Source: an uncultured Clostridia bacterium
GTDB taxonomy: Bacteria > Bacillota > Clostridia > Christensenellales > Borkfalkiaceae
Length of the DNA: 64,000 bases
NCBI GenBank assembly: GCA_947630325.1
Contig: CANRHB010000001.1
Location: 281,579 to 345,578, forward strand
Direction of reading: 5' to 3'
Shown: positions 19,035 through 27,213 of the stretch, one piece after another
Layout: every line of letters begins with the position of its first letter
How positions within the stretch are numbered: position 1 is the stretch's first letter
Notes under the pieces: model-generated
What the model saw: only the letters and a program-made list of their open reading frames with translations
The model's database searches: none
Told to the model about the DNA's origin: nothing
Translations under genes and position numbers: made by a program

Positions 19035-19409
19035 TTATTCGTATTCTCCGTAATCACGGCGGTCGGGAGGTCCCGGACGGTAAAAAGGAGGCGGCGACGG
19101 CTGCGGCGCACCGGGCGGGGGCGGAGGCGGCGGGGAATAGTCCCCCCACTTCCCCTTCTTTTTATCTTGCTTGGAGGGGGCGGAGCGGATCTCCACAAGG
19201 ATGACGTCCACGCCGATCTTGGTCACGTTTTTGAGGTCGATGAAGAGGTCGGCCTTCCCCCACCGAAAGCCTCTGCCGCCCGGGGCGACGATGCCGAGCA
19301 CCTTGCCCTCGGGATAGCTGAACACGACGTCGCACACCTTTCCGAGCCGTTTTCCGTCGCAGAGATTGACGACTTCCTTCTGCTTCAATTCCAAAAAACT
19401 CGTTTCCAC
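19035..19409 (-). CDS. YlmC/YmxH family PRC-barrel sporulation protein with proline-rich tail
   Basis: 124 aa. Residues 1-80 are a PRC-barrel-like domain (SFLELKQKEVVNLCDGKRLG, CDVVF, GKADLFIDLKNVTKIG) typical of YlmC/YmxH proteins of spore formers. Residues 85-124 are a low-complexity tail rich in Pro, including seven consecutive prolines, which is not usual for the family. It is divergent from sigG; ymxH-like genes are commonly near sporulation sigma factors. The exact role is not established. Confidence 0.85.
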   Translation of the reverse strand: METSFLELKQKEVVNLCDGKRLGKVCDVVFSYPEGKVLGIVAPGGRGFRWGKADLFIDLKNVTKIGVDVILVEIRSAPSKQDKKKGKWGDYSPPPPPPPGAPQPSPPPFYRPGPPDRRDYGEYE

Positions 19410-19516
19410 ACCACCATTCTATGCGGGCAGGCAAAAAAAGTTTCCGCCAAGCGGGGATAAAAGCGCGAAAGGTTGCGGATACTCTTAGTCCGAGGGGTAC
19501 ATAAGGAGGAAAATTT

Positions 19517-20287
19517 ATGCTTCAAAAAGTGGTGATATGCGGCGTGGATACGTCGGGGCTTCCCAAACTCACGGCGGAGGAGAACGAGGAGCTCATGAAA
19601 AAGCTCAAGGCGGGCGACGAAAAGGCGCGCGAGAAATTCATCATCGGCAACATGCGGCTGGTGCTCTCCCTCGTAAAACGCTTTTGGGCGAAGAATGCGG
19701 GCGCGGACGACGTATTCCAGGCGGGTTGCGTGGGGCTCATCAAGGCGATCGACCACTTCGACCTCAAATTCAACGTGAAATTTTCGACCTATGCCGTTCC
19801 GATGATCTTGGGCGAGATCAAGCGGTACCTCCGTGACGGCAACTCCCTTCGGGTCAGCCGTTCCATCCGCGACACCGCTTACCGCATCCTCAAGGTGCGC
19901 GAGGGGCTCGAAGAGCGGGACGAGGAGGCGACCATCGAGCGCATCGCCGAGGAGATGCAGGTGCAGGAGCGGGAAGTTGTGTACGCCCTCGACGCCATTT
20001 CCGACCCTGTCTCTCTTTACGACCCCGTCTACAACAAGTCGGGAGATACCTTGGAACTTTTGGACCAGCTCTGTGACGAGACGCAGAGCGACGAAATCTG
20101 GACGGAGCGGGTCGCCCTTCGGGAGGCCATCTGCCGCCTCTCCGAGCGGGAGCGCAAAATTCTGCAACTCCGCTACTATGAGGGAAAGACGCAGACGGAG
20201 ATCTCCGCGGAGGTGGGCATTTCGCAGGCGCAGGTCTCCCGCCTCGAAAAAAATGCCATCGGGAGCATCCGAAAGGAAATTTCTTAA
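19517..20287 (+). CDS. sigG: RNA polymerase sporulation sigma factor SigG
   Basis: 256 aa. The N-terminal KVVICGVDTSGLPKLT is the SigG-specific leader. Region 2 (RLVLSLVKRFWAKNAGADDVFQAGCVGLIKA) and region 4 (LRYYEGKTQTEISAEVGISQAQVSRLE) are complete. It directs late forespore transcription. A strong AAGGAGGAAAA lies just upstream. In Bacillus sigG follows spoIIGA-sigE directly; here the two are about 3.2 kb apart, in opposite orientation. Confidence 0.95.
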   Translation: MLQKVVICGVDTSGLPKLTAEENEELMKKLKAGDEKAREKFIIGNMRLVLSLVKRFWAKNAGADDVFQAGCVGLIKAIDHFDLKFNVKFSTYAVPMILGEIKRYLRDGNSLRVSRSIRDTAYRILKVREGLEERDEEATIERIAEEMQVQEREVVYALDAISDPVSLYDPVYNKSGDTLELLDQLCDETQSDEIWTERVALREAICRLSERERKILQLRYYEGKTQTEISAEVGISQAQVSRLEKNAIGSIRKEIS

Positions 20288-20296
20288 AATTTCATA

Positions 20297-20332
20297 AAAA
20301 CGGCGGGGAAATTTCCCCGCCGTTGATTTTTA
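20297..20332 (+). terminator. Intrinsic terminator of sigG
   Basis: AACGGCGGGGAAA and TTTCCCCGCCGTT form a perfect hairpin followed by a T-rich run, 10 bases after the sigG stop. Confidence 0.93.
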
Positions 20333-20355
20333 TAATACATTTTTTGGTCGTCCCG

Positions 20356-20712
20356 TCAATCCATATAGGATTGAAAGCTGTTTACAAGCTGTGTTTTTAC
20401 GGCTTCTTTGAGAGCGGCAGTCACATCGAACGCACCGCCGATTTTCGCCGTCTCTTTGGAGTAATCTCCCGTTTCAAAGGCAAGATCGTATGCGGAGCGG
20501 AAACTTTTATAGTAGTTGAGTTCTGCCGAGAAAAAGGGATCGGGCTGGATAAACATGCTGTTATATGCCCGAATGATCCCCGAGATCGGGACGCCGTAAG
20601 CATTATCGTCCAATTCTTCTTGAATTGTTCCATATCGATGTGGCCCCGTTTGCGCTATTTTGCGGCAGTCGCATGAGTCCGAATCCCAATTTTTTGATTT
20701 CATTCATCGTCG
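20356..20712 (-). pseudogene. Decayed aldo/keto reductase start plus unknown reading-frame tail
   Basis: On the minus strand an ATG at about 20712 gives MNEIKKLGFGLMRLPQNS, the usual N-terminus of clostridial aldo/keto reductases. The frame then stops after 34 codons, and a second frame shows MEQFKK, the next conserved segment. A third frame stays open to 20356 (about 85 codons ending TQLVNSFQSYMD) without recognised similarity. Frameshifts and large loss of the barrel indicate a dead gene. It sits just after the TetR gene, suggesting it was once its target. Confidence 0.6.
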
Positions 20713-20724
20713 TTTTTTCCTTTT

Positions 20725-21348
20725 TTATTCGGCATTGCCGTTTAAGTACGGCTTCAGCATTGCGGGCAGAAACATCGCGCAAAACGTTTTGGTGCGCTCC
20801 TCAAAGCTGTACGCTCCGCCCGACATATCCCAACAGAGCATTTCGCCGTAAATGACGTCCGTCAGGGCGTCCGAAAGCGCGTCGATCGGCGTATCCGCTC
20901 TGAGTTCGCCCCGCTCGACCCCCTTTTGTATCATTCCTTTCATGGAATCGTTGTCCATTCGGAGTTTTTCCTTGTCATAGGGGTTTTCCACGAGATCGGG
21001 GTCCACGGTATTGCGCACCCATTCCTGGCAGAGTTTGAGCCCGTCCCGTTCGATGTGACCCGAAAAAGTGACCATATAAAACGCCAGCCGATCCATAAAC
21101 GGCCCGTCGAAGTTTTGTGCCTCCTCGTAAATTTCACGGAACATATCGTGGCTTATCGCAAAAACCACGTCCTCCTTGCGCTTGAAATAGGTATAGAATG
21201 TTCCGTTTGCAACGCCGCACGCCTTTGTGATCTCTTCGACCGAGGTATTTATAAGCCCCTTTTCGCGGATGATTCTCTTTGCCGCCTCCAACAGTTTCCT
21301 CTTTGTCTCTAAAGCGGCGATCTTTCTGTTCGTCATTTTTTCGGACAT
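20725..21348 (-). CDS. TetR/AcrR family transcriptional regulator
   Basis: 207 aa from the ATG at 21348 (AAGGA upstream). The N-terminal helix-turn-helix is clear (KRKLLEAAKRIIREKG then VEEITKACGVANGTFYTYFKRKED, about residues 17-60), followed by a helical ligand-binding domain. It lies directly after an ECF S-component gene on the same strand. A promoter with palindromic sites upstream of that pair is a good candidate for its operator. The inducer is unknown. Confidence 0.92.
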   Translation of the reverse strand: MSEKMTNRKIAALETKRKLLEAAKRIIREKGLINTSVEEITKACGVANGTFYTYFKRKEDVVFAISHDMFREIYEEAQNFDGPFMDRLAFYMVTFSGHIERDGLKLCQEWVRNTVDPDLVENPYDKEKLRMDNDSMKGMIQKGVERGELRADTPIDALSDALTDVIYGEMLCWDMSGGAYSFEERTKTFCAMFLPAMLKPYLNGNAE

Positions 21349-21354
21349 ACTCAA

Positions 21355-21939
21355 TTATTCCTTATTTCTTATAAGGAGCAGGCGCAGTCCCATAACCATG
21401 AAGGGCACAAAAACGGCCTGTAAAACCATGCCCAAAAGTCCCGTCTGTATCTGCGACCAAACCGTTGCCGCAGAAAGAGGAGAAACGCTCTGGAAAATGG
21501 CGGCTATCATGAGAAACACGAGCCTGCCCGAAACCTCGGCAAGGAGTACCGCGGGGAACGCCATCCAGCCGTTTTGGGCGATCCTGCGCGAGAAGAGCCC
21601 CGAAACCGCCCCGAATACCGCAAGTTCGACGATCATATAGGGCAGACGGGCCAAAGCGGGCATGGGGTTGCCGGCAAGCGCAGTGATCGCAAAACTGATG
21701 ACGGGAGCAAGGACCCCCACGCCCAAGCCCCATATTGAGCCGAGGAGACATCCACCGAGAAGGATGGGAAGATACATGGGCAACCACTGCACCCCGCCGG
21801 GCGCGCCGAGGGCGAGATGCACAAGTTGCGGAAGAATTACCGCAAGCGCAATAATGCCAAGCGAAATAAGCGTTTTTACCGTGATTTTCACACGGAGAGC
21901 CGCGTTGTGACGAGTTAGAACCTGTTCGATCATTGTCAA
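21355..21939 (-). CDS. ECF transporter S-component-like membrane protein
   Basis: 194 aa with five or six hydrophobic helices (about residues 20-40, 50-75, 78-95, 105-125, 135-150 and 165-188). The segments GGVQWLPMYLPILLGGCLLG and ALAGNPMPALARLPYMIVEL fit substrate-binding subunits of energy-coupling-factor vitamin importers. No ATPase or T-component gene is nearby, as is normal for group II ECF systems. The substrate cannot be assigned. It starts the TetR-containing transcript. Confidence 0.75.
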   Translation of the reverse strand: MTMIEQVLTRHNAALRVKITVKTLISLGIIALAVILPQLVHLALGAPGGVQWLPMYLPILLGGCLLGSIWGLGVGVLAPVISFAITALAGNPMPALARLPYMIVELAVFGAVSGLFSRRIAQNGWMAFPAVLLAEVSGRLVFLMIAAIFQSVSPLSAATVWSQIQTGLLGMVLQAVFVPFMVMGLRLLLIRNKE

Positions 21940-21966
21940 TTACCTCCGGATTTATTAGGTGTTTTT

Positions 21967-22013
21967 ATTTTACCGCATTCAATGAATGAAAGTCAATGAT
22001 TTTAGGTCATTGA
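21967..22013 (-). promoter_or_regulatory. Promoter with palindromic operators upstream of the ECF/TetR pair
   Basis: On the minus strand TTGACT (21996-21991) and TAAAAT (21972-21967) are 18 bp apart. Inside the spacer is the palindrome CATTCATTGAATG (21976-21988). A second inverted repeat, TCAATGA/TCATTGA (21993-21999 and 22007-22013), overlaps the -35. This suits repression by the TetR protein; autoregulation is inference. Confidence 0.65.
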
Positions 22014-22081
22014 ATGTAAAAAATTTTTGGGGAGCTTTTTTATCCTGCCTACCCCTCCCCTTTATTGCTCTTACGGTACGC

Positions 22082-22110
22082 AAAAAGCGGCCTGGCTGAC
22101 CAAACCGCTT
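22082..22110 (-). terminator. Intrinsic terminator of the GH27 operon
   Basis: On the minus strand AGCGGTTTGG and CCAGGCCGCT pair (with G-U wobbles) around TCAG, followed by TTTTTG, about 20 bases after the small Cys-protein stop. Confidence 0.8.
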
Positions 22111-22130
22111 CATTCCGAATCCGCCGTTTT

Positions 22131-22316
22131 TTATTCTTTGACAAACAATTTGCAGCCCGCGCGCAAAAATTCTTCGATCTTCTCTTTGAGCCGCTCCTCG
22201 GTCACGTCCAACCGCTTTGCAAGGCAATGCAGGCAGAGAAGCTGTCCGTCCGCCAAAAATTTTTTCGAGAGCCCCGCCTCGTTGTAGGTGAGCTCCTTTC
22301 CGCAAAGGCAGGTCAT
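22131..22316 (-). CDS. Small Cys-rich (zinc-ribbon-like) protein
   Basis: 61 aa starting MTCLCGKELTYNEAGLSKKF, with CxC near the N-terminus and CLHC at residues 28-31, a plausible metal site, then a charged helix and a final Cys. The ATG overlaps the alpha-galactosidase stop as ATGA, so translation is coupled. I do not recognise a function; the organisation resembles small clostridial conserved hypotheticals with paired CxC/CxxC motifs. Confidence 0.7.
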   Translation of the reverse strand: MTCLCGKELTYNEAGLSKKFLADGQLLCLHCLAKRLDVTEERLKEKIEEFLRAGCKLFVKE

Positions 22317-23440
22317 TTGTTTTTCACTTGCAAACGCCAGACGGCGCAACTGTGGGGCGGAAGTTCCTTGCTCAAAATGCCGTTTACGGCGCGCACGGGC
22401 GCATTGGTGTAGGCCTCGGTGCCGACAAGCATCTTCCCGCTGAATTCGGGGATGCCGAGGTCGTCCGCCGACACCCAAAGGTTGGCGCCGCCGTCCGAGA
22501 GGTTGAAAAATCCCACCGCAACGTCCCCGTTTCCGAGGAGGCGCGCAAAGATTACCCAATCTTCGTTCCCCCAATTATGGAAGAGGAAGGGGCGGTTGCC
22601 GCGCTCATCCTTTTGAATGGAGAGGAGGACGGGGTCGGTCAGAATAGCCTTGGTCGTCTCGTCCAGAGCGCGGATGTCGCACCCGATCATGAGCGGGGAG
22701 GCAAGCATACACCACGCCGCAAAGTGGAGGCGATATTCGTCGTCCGTGCATCCCTTTAAGCCGACGTTCCCCTTGCCGTGCATCCCGACGATGAGCATGT
22801 CCATGTCGTTGAAGCACCCCACGCCGCCATAGGGCAAAATGGCGTACTGCTGTTTGATGATGCTCTTTACGGAGTCCCATGTATCCACGATGTCCCCCGT
22901 CGAACGCCACATATTCGCCCCCGTCGTGTTGATCCATTCGTGGGTGTTGTCCGCTCCCCAACTGCAACCGCTAAAGAGAATGTCCCTGCCGCACCCCGCA
23001 AGCGCCGCGCCCATGCGGCGGTAGAGCGCCTTCCCGTCGATCGTCGTGGGCTTAAAGCAATAGTCGTATTTGAGAAAGTCCACTCCCCAGCGGGCGAAGG
23101 TGCGGGCGTCTGAGAATTCGCGGTTGAGGCTTGCGGGATAGGATGCGCAGGTCATGCCGCCGCAACAGGAGTACATCCCGAATTTGAGCCCCATCTTGTG
23201 CAGAGCGTCGGCGACGAACTTCATGCCGTGGGGGAATTTTTCGGGATCGGGCACGAGCCTGCCGCTTTTATCCCGTTCGCGGAGGGACCAGCAGTCGTCG
23301 ATGACAACGTATTCATACCCCGCCTTTTTCAAGCCCGAAGATACGAGCTTTTCGGCGGACGAGAGCACGAGTTCCTCGTTGATCTCCGCGGCAAAGGTGT
23401 TCCAGGTGTTCCACCCCATGGGAGGGACGTTTTTGATCAT
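22313..23440 (-). CDS. Alpha-galactosidase, GH27
   Basis: 375 aa, no signal peptide, so probably cytoplasmic. The start PPMGWNTWNTF, VIDDCW, the nucleophile Asp126 in FLKYDYCF and the acid/base Asp183 in RSTGDIVD are the GH27 landmarks. It hydrolyses terminal alpha-galactosides such as melibiose or raffinose-type oligosaccharides. About 375 aa matches single-domain GH27 enzymes. A promoter lies between it and sigE. No sugar transporter is nearby. Confidence 0.92.
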   Translation of the reverse strand: MIKNVPPMGWNTWNTFAAEINEELVLSSAEKLVSSGLKKAGYEYVVIDDCWSLRERDKSGRLVPDPEKFPHGMKFVADALHKMGLKFGMYSCCGGMTCASYPASLNREFSDARTFARWGVDFLKYDYCFKPTTIDGKALYRRMGAALAGCGRDILFSGCSWGADNTHEWINTTGANMWRSTGDIVDTWDSVKSIIKQQYAILPYGGVGCFNDMDMLIVGMHGKGNVGLKGCTDDEYRLHFAAWCMLASPLMIGCDIRALDETTKAILTDPVLLSIQKDERGNRPFLFHNWGNEDWVIFARLLGNGDVAVGFFNLSDGGANLWVSADDLGIPEFSGKMLVGTEAYTNAPVRAVNGILSKELPPHSCAVWRLQVKNK

Positions 23441-23467
23441 AGAAATTTCTCCGATGTTTTTTTCTTT

Positions 23468-23496
23468 ATTATAACAGAGTGCGAAAAAAGAAGCAA
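23468..23496 (-). promoter_or_regulatory. Sigma-A promoter for the GH27 gene
   Basis: Minus-strand TTGCTT (23496-23491), a 17-bp spacer and TATAAT (23473-23468) lie between the sigE stop and the GH27 start. Confidence 0.7.
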
Positions 23497-23500
23497 GCGA

Positions 23501-24211
23501 TTAGACCATCTTGGAGATCTCCCGTTTGAGCCGTTCGATGATCTTTTTCTCCAAGCGGGAGATATAGCTTTGGGAGATGCCGAGCTCGTCCGCAACGTCC
23601 TTTTGGGTCATCTCCTCCCTTCCCCCCAAACCGAAGCGCATATACATGATCCTGCGCTCCCGCTCGGGGAGTTTTTCGAGCGCCTCGGCGAGCAGTTCCT
23701 TCTCCACCCCGCTCTCCACCCCGCCGTACACGACGTCGCTGTCGGTGCCCAGCACGTCCGAGAGGAGCAGTTCGTTCCCCTCGAAATCGGTGTTGAGGGG
23801 CTCGTCGAAGGAGACCTCGCTCTTGAGTTTGACCGTGCGGCGCAGGTACATCAAAATTTCGTTCTCGATACAGCGGGAGGCATAGGTGGCGAGTTTGATG
23901 TTTTTGTCGGTGCGGAAGGACCCCACCGCCTTGATGAGCCCGATCGTGCCGATGGAGATGAGGTCGTCGGGATCCACGCCCGTGTTCTCGAACTTGTGGG
24001 AGATGTAGACGACGAGCCGAAGGTTGTGCTCGATGAGCTTTGCCTTGATGGCCTCCTGCTCCTCCCCCTCCTCGAGTTTTTTCAACATCTCCGCCTCCTC
24101 CTCGGCAGAGAGCGGCAGGGGCAACGCTTCGCTCCCGCACAGATAGTGGACAACGTTTTCGCTCCCGTTGATCTTTCGGAGCCATTCTTTGAGCAATGAC
24201 AACAGTTTCAT
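23501..24211 (-). CDS. sigE: RNA polymerase sporulation sigma factor SigE
   Basis: 236 aa. The N-terminal pro-sequence ([13 protein letters not shown]...[14 protein letters not shown]) is present, and regions 2 ([34 protein letters not shown]) and 4 ([24 protein letters not shown]) are intact. It is the early mother-cell factor, made as inactive pro-SigE and cut by SpoIIGA, whose gene is directly upstream with a four-base ATGA overlap. Confidence 0.96.
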   Translation of the reverse strand: MKLLSLLKEWLRKINGSENVVHYLCGSEALPLPLSAEEEAEMLKKLEEGEEQEAIKAKLIEHNLRLVVYISHKFENTGVDPDDLISIGTIGLIKAVGSFRTDKNIKLATYASRCIENEILMYLRRTVKLKSEVSFDEPLNTDFEGNELLLSDVLGTDSDVVYGGVESGVEKELLAEALEKLPERERRIMYMRFGLGGREEMTQKDVADELGISQSYISRLEKKIIERLKREISKMV

Positions 24212-24993
24212 GATCTCTCCTCAAGCGATGTGTGCAAAATGACGGAGTACTCTCTCGAATCCACTTCCCCTACCGTAAAATACACCTTTTCGTTCACTTT
24301 GCCCTCGAGTTCGAGCCTGTCGCAGACGAACACGGGGGACACGCGGCTGCCGTTTACCGTGGAGATGCGCAGTCTCCCCACGGGCGGCGACCCCTTGAAG
24401 AGGACCAGCGCGCCGAGCGCAGAGACAACGCAGACGGGCTTTCCGCGGAAGGAGAGGCGGTTGCCGCTGTCCGCAAGTCCCGTCCAGCGCACCGTGTTCT
24501 CCCCCACCGTCATGCGGCAGGGAAGGAGGTCCTTCTTGCGCTGTCTGTGGCGGTAGAACGCCCGCGCCGCCCGCGTGACGACGATGAGCAGAATTCCCCC
24601 GCACGCAAGCACCATGGCAACGGGCGCGCCCTCCACGAGATACCCCTCCCCCTCCACATAGGCGATCCCGAAAAAGGAGTAGACGGCGACGAGCATTCCG
24701 CCGAGCACAAAGGTAAGCGCAAAAAAGGCGCAGGCGACCAAGAGAGATGTCTTAACTCCCCCCTTTGCGGCGATGAGCGCGAGAATGGCTCCGCCCATGA
24801 ATTTGACGAGGTACAAGAGGAAGGCGGGCAGAGAGATGAGCGGAAAGAGCAGCGCCTCTCCCCCGCCGATCGCCGCCGCGAGAAAGAGCCTTAGCGGCTT
24901 TACCTGCGCCCGCGCACATTTGAGTGCGAGATATAATAAAAGTCCGTCAAGCAGAAAATTCTCGGCAAACGCGAATTCCACGTAGACAGTCAT
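24208..24993 (-). CDS. spoIIGA: Sporulation sigma-E processing peptidase SpoIIGA
   Basis: 261 aa from the ATG at 24993, which has GAGGAGGGGG directly upstream; the ATG farther up lacks a site. Residues 1-145 carry five hydrophobic helices. The C-terminal aspartic-protease-like domain has the catalytic LADSGNRL (Asp about residue 174). It sits in the septal membrane and cleaves pro-SigE after activation by the forespore signal SpoIIR. It is coupled to sigE by overlapping ATGA. Confidence 0.94.
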   Translation of the reverse strand: MTVYVEFAFAENFLLDGLLLYLALKCARAQVKPLRLFLAAAIGGGEALLFPLISLPAFLLYLVKFMGGAILALIAAKGGVKTSLLVACAFFALTFVLGGMLVAVYSFFGIAYVEGEGYLVEGAPVAMVLACGGILLIVVTRAARAFYRHRQRKKDLLPCRMTVGENTVRWTGLADSGNRLSFRGKPVCVVSALGALVLFKGSPPVGRLRISTVNGSRVSPVFVCDRLELEGKVNEKVYFTVGEVDSREYSVILHTSLEERS

Positions 24994-25126
24994 ATCCCCC
25001 TCCTCTTTGTGCAAGTATTATAACGTGACAAATGGGGAAAAGAGTGGGTTTTCAAGTCGCAGAGGGACGAAATTTGGCTTGCCGAAAGAGAAAAGAAAGC
25101 GACTCTGTTCAACAAATAAACCATAG

Positions 25127-25175
25127 TTATCCACAAATTATCCACATTTTTGCCGATTTCTCCACAATTCGACAA
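25127..25175. promoter_or_regulatory. DnaA-box-like cluster with an overlapping Spo0A-box-like site
   Basis: Two perfect TTATCCACA sites lie at 25127-25135 and 25138-25146, 11 bp apart, with a one-mismatch site TTCTCCACA at 25158-25166. On the opposite strand TTGTCGAA (25175-25168) matches a Spo0A box. The cluster lies upstream of spoIIGA (minus) and the tRNA region (plus). It may link sporulation to replication; no dnaA gene is nearby, so it is probably not the origin. Confidence 0.55.
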
Positions 25176-25265
25176 GAAAAACGAACGTTTGCAGTATAAA
25201 TACGCATACTACAATTCCACAAAAAATTTTTTTCTGTGGAATTTTTATTGCTTGCGAAAAAATCA

Positions 25266-25294
25266 TTGACAAACGGCTTTCAAACGGATATAAT
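25266..25294 (+). promoter_or_regulatory. Consensus sigma-A promoter for the tRNA-Arg region
   Basis: Perfect TTGACA (25266-25271), 17-bp spacer, TATAAT (25289-25294), in an AT-rich stretch 70 bp before the first tRNA-like copy. Confidence 0.9.
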
Positions 25295-25363
25295 AGTATG
25301 GCAAGTTGCGGAAAGAGAGATGAAGTTGCACCCTTCTTTGCGGACTTGACAATTTAATAACTT

Positions 25364-25425
25364 GCATCCATAGCTCAATTGGATAGAGCGTCGGTCTTAT
25401 GAAATCGGAGGGCCTTGGGGGTTCG
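25364..25425 (+). pseudogene. Broken tRNA-Arg copy
   Basis: The first 34 bases are identical to the 5' half of the intact tRNA-Arg at 25522, as are about 20 bases before it. Past the anticodon stem the sequence diverges (no matching 3' stem), then runs into a GGGGGTTCG block and an interspersed repeat. No cloverleaf can be drawn. It is probably a duplication disrupted by the repeat. Confidence 0.75.
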
Positions 25426-25483
25426 CCCCGCCCGCACGTTCTATGTTGCCTAAGGGCGGCACGAGGAGCTTGCGACGAAGTAG
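25426..25483. repeat. Interspersed repeat, CCCGCACGTTCTATG family
   Basis: 58-base block starting CCCCGCCCGCACGTTCTATG and ending GCGACGAAGTAG, between the broken and intact tRNA copies. Related copies lie at about 42738, 42996 (inverted), 46130 (inverted) and 52343. Confidence 0.8.
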
Positions 25484-25521
25484 CCCCTGTAAGGGACGCG
25501 AACTTGACAATTTAATAACTT

Positions 25522-25598
<77 letters not shown>

Positions 25599-25637
25599 AC
25601 ACGCGGGCACGCCCATTCGGGCGTGCCCGCGTGTTAT
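25599..25637 (+). terminator. Terminator of tRNA-Arg(ACG)
   Basis: A 17-bp GC-rich perfect stem starting ACACGCGGGCACGCCC with loop ATTC. A 46-base segment that includes the last six tRNA bases and this hairpin (25592-25637) recurs exactly at 26496-26541. Confidence 0.88.
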
Positions 25638-25836
25638 ATGGCAACCAAAGGGATATATCTCTCCTCTTGATTTACGTATGGGTTTATGGTATAATTCCTA
25701 ACGTTACAAAGCAACCGATTTGCGGTAACAAGCAGGAATTCAGCCCTTCTTTTCGTAGGGAGGCTCAACTCTACGGAGCGTGGGGGTATTCAGACACAAT
25801 TTTATGCTACAATAGCGGCATAAGGAGGTCCACCTT

Positions 25837-26454
25837 ATGGATCAAGTCAAAATCGGGCAATTTATCAAAGCCGTCAGAAAAGAGAAAAATTTAACGCAGC
25901 GGGAGGTAGCGGAACAACTCCTCATTTCCGAAAAGACAGTTTCCAAATGGGAAACGGGAAACGGCTTACCCGAAGTAAGTTTGATGAAACCGCTTTGCGA
26001 TCTGCTCGGTATCAGCTTGAATGAATTTTTTTCGGGTGAAAGGCTTGACGAAAAACAATATTACGAAAAAGCGGAAGCAAACATTATGTCACTTGTAGAA
26101 GAAAAGGCAAAGGCAAAAAAGAACATTGTTCTTAGCATTATCGTCATCGTAATGGCTCTTATTGCAAGCATAACCTTGATTTTGATTGCAGGTCTTATCG
26201 ATATGGCGGTATGGTTACGAATTACTTCTATCGTAATTGCGGTGATTTTGTTGGCGTGTGGGATTACCGTTGCAATCTTACTCGATAGAGATGCGGGCGT
26301 ATTCGAATGTCCGCACTGCGGCGAGCGGTTTGTTCCGACCGCCACCGCATATGTGTTTGCAATGCACGGTATTACTTGGAGAAGATTGCGCTGTCCCAAA
26401 TGCCACAAAAAGGGGTTTTGCAGGAAAAAATTGAGCCGAGAAAATGAAGAATAA
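25837..26454 (+). CDS. XRE-type membrane regulator with C-terminal zinc ribbon
   Basis: 205 aa. Residues 5-60 form an HTH_3 domain (IGQFIKAVRKEKNLTQREVAEQLLISEKTVSKWETG). Two membrane helices follow (about 97-120 and 125-148), and the C-terminus carries CPHC and CPKC (about residues 159-162 and 188-191), a likely zinc ribbon. A DNA-binding membrane protein of this type may respond to an envelope signal. AAGGAGG precedes the ATG. The gene lies alone between two exact copies of the tRNA-terminator segment and is AT-richer than its neighbours. Confidence 0.88.
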   Translation: MDQVKIGQFIKAVRKEKNLTQREVAEQLLISEKTVSKWETGNGLPEVSLMKPLCDLLGISLNEFFSGERLDEKQYYEKAEANIMSLVEEKAKAKKNIVLSIIVIVMALIASITLILIAGLIDMAVWLRITSIVIAVILLACGITVAILLDRDAGVFECPHCGERFVPTATAYVFAMHGITWRRLRCPKCHKKGFCRKKLSRENEE

Positions 26455-26495
26455 GAAATAGCAAAAAACCGCCGACGGAGCGAAATGTGCATTAG

Positions 26496-26541
26496 TGCAC
26501 CAACACGCGGGCACGCCCATTCGGGCGTGCCCGCGTGTTAT
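26496..26541 (+). repeat. Second exact copy of the tRNA-Arg 3' end plus terminator
   Basis: 46 bases identical to 25592-25637, including the tRNA TGCACCA and the complete hairpin. With the first copy it brackets the XRE gene as a direct repeat of about 0.9 kb. It also terminates the XRE gene. Confidence 0.9.
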
Positions 26542-26616
26542 TATCTTCCCCCCTTGATTTTTGTGTTGTTTTATGGTATAATGAAAACGATAAACAGGAA
26601 ATTTACGGAGAAGGAT

Positions 26617-27186
26617 ATGCAACACAAGGGAACGAAAATTCTTGAAACGGAACGACTGCTCCTTCGCACGTGGAAGGAGAGCGACGCCGAAGAGGCGTTT
26701 GCGCATTGGATGAACGACCCCGACGTCACAAAATACCTCACATGGACGCCGCACGGGGACATCGAGGTGACGCGGGCTCTTCTCAAAATGTGGGAACGGG
26801 AGAGCAGAGAACCGCAAAACTACCATTGGGCGATCGTCTTTAAGGAAGGGAACGTTCTCATCGGTGACATTGCCGTGCTACGCGCGGACGACTTTCAGGA
26901 ACGCGGCACGATCGGCTACTGCATGGACAAGGCGTGGTGGGGAAAGGGCATCATGACGGAGGCTCTTTCCGAAGTTCTGCGCTACTGCTTTGAAGAAGTG
27001 GGATTTTTCCGTATCGACGGCGAACATGCGGCGGAAAATATCGGCTCCTCCCGTGTGATGGAAAAGTGCGGGCTCGTCTATGAGGGGACGCGCAGAAAGT
27101 TCTTCCGCCTGCCAACTACGGGCGAGCGCGTCGATATGGTGGAACGCGGCATTTTACGGGAAGAATATTTCAAGAGCATTAGATAA
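26617..27186 (+). CDS. GNAT family N-acetyltransferase (RimJ/RimL type)
   Basis: 189 aa from the ATG at 26617 with GGAGAAGGA upstream; an in-frame ATG at 26581 lacks a site. GNAT pattern: ETERLLLRTWKESDAEEAF at the N-terminus, acetyl-CoA-binding KAWWGKGIMTEALSEVL in the middle, and NIGSSRVMEKCGLVYEGTRR near the end. It likely acetylates an amine on a protein, antibiotic or small molecule; the substrate is not predictable. Confidence 0.9.
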   Translation: MQHKGTKILETERLLLRTWKESDAEEAFAHWMNDPDVTKYLTWTPHGDIEVTRALLKMWERESREPQNYHWAIVFKEGNVLIGDIAVLRADDFQERGTIGYCMDKAWWGKGIMTEALSEVLRYCFEEVGFFRIDGEHAAENIGSSRVMEKCGLVYEGTRRKFFRLPTTGERVDMVERGILREEYFKSIR

Positions 27187-27213
27187 ATTTCATTTTAACA
27201 GAGAGATAACACT

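Noticed and set aside
25127..25146. Chromosomal replication origin
   Set aside because: Only two or three DnaA boxes and no dnaA, dnaN or AT-rich unwinding repeat set nearby; a regulatory site is more likely.
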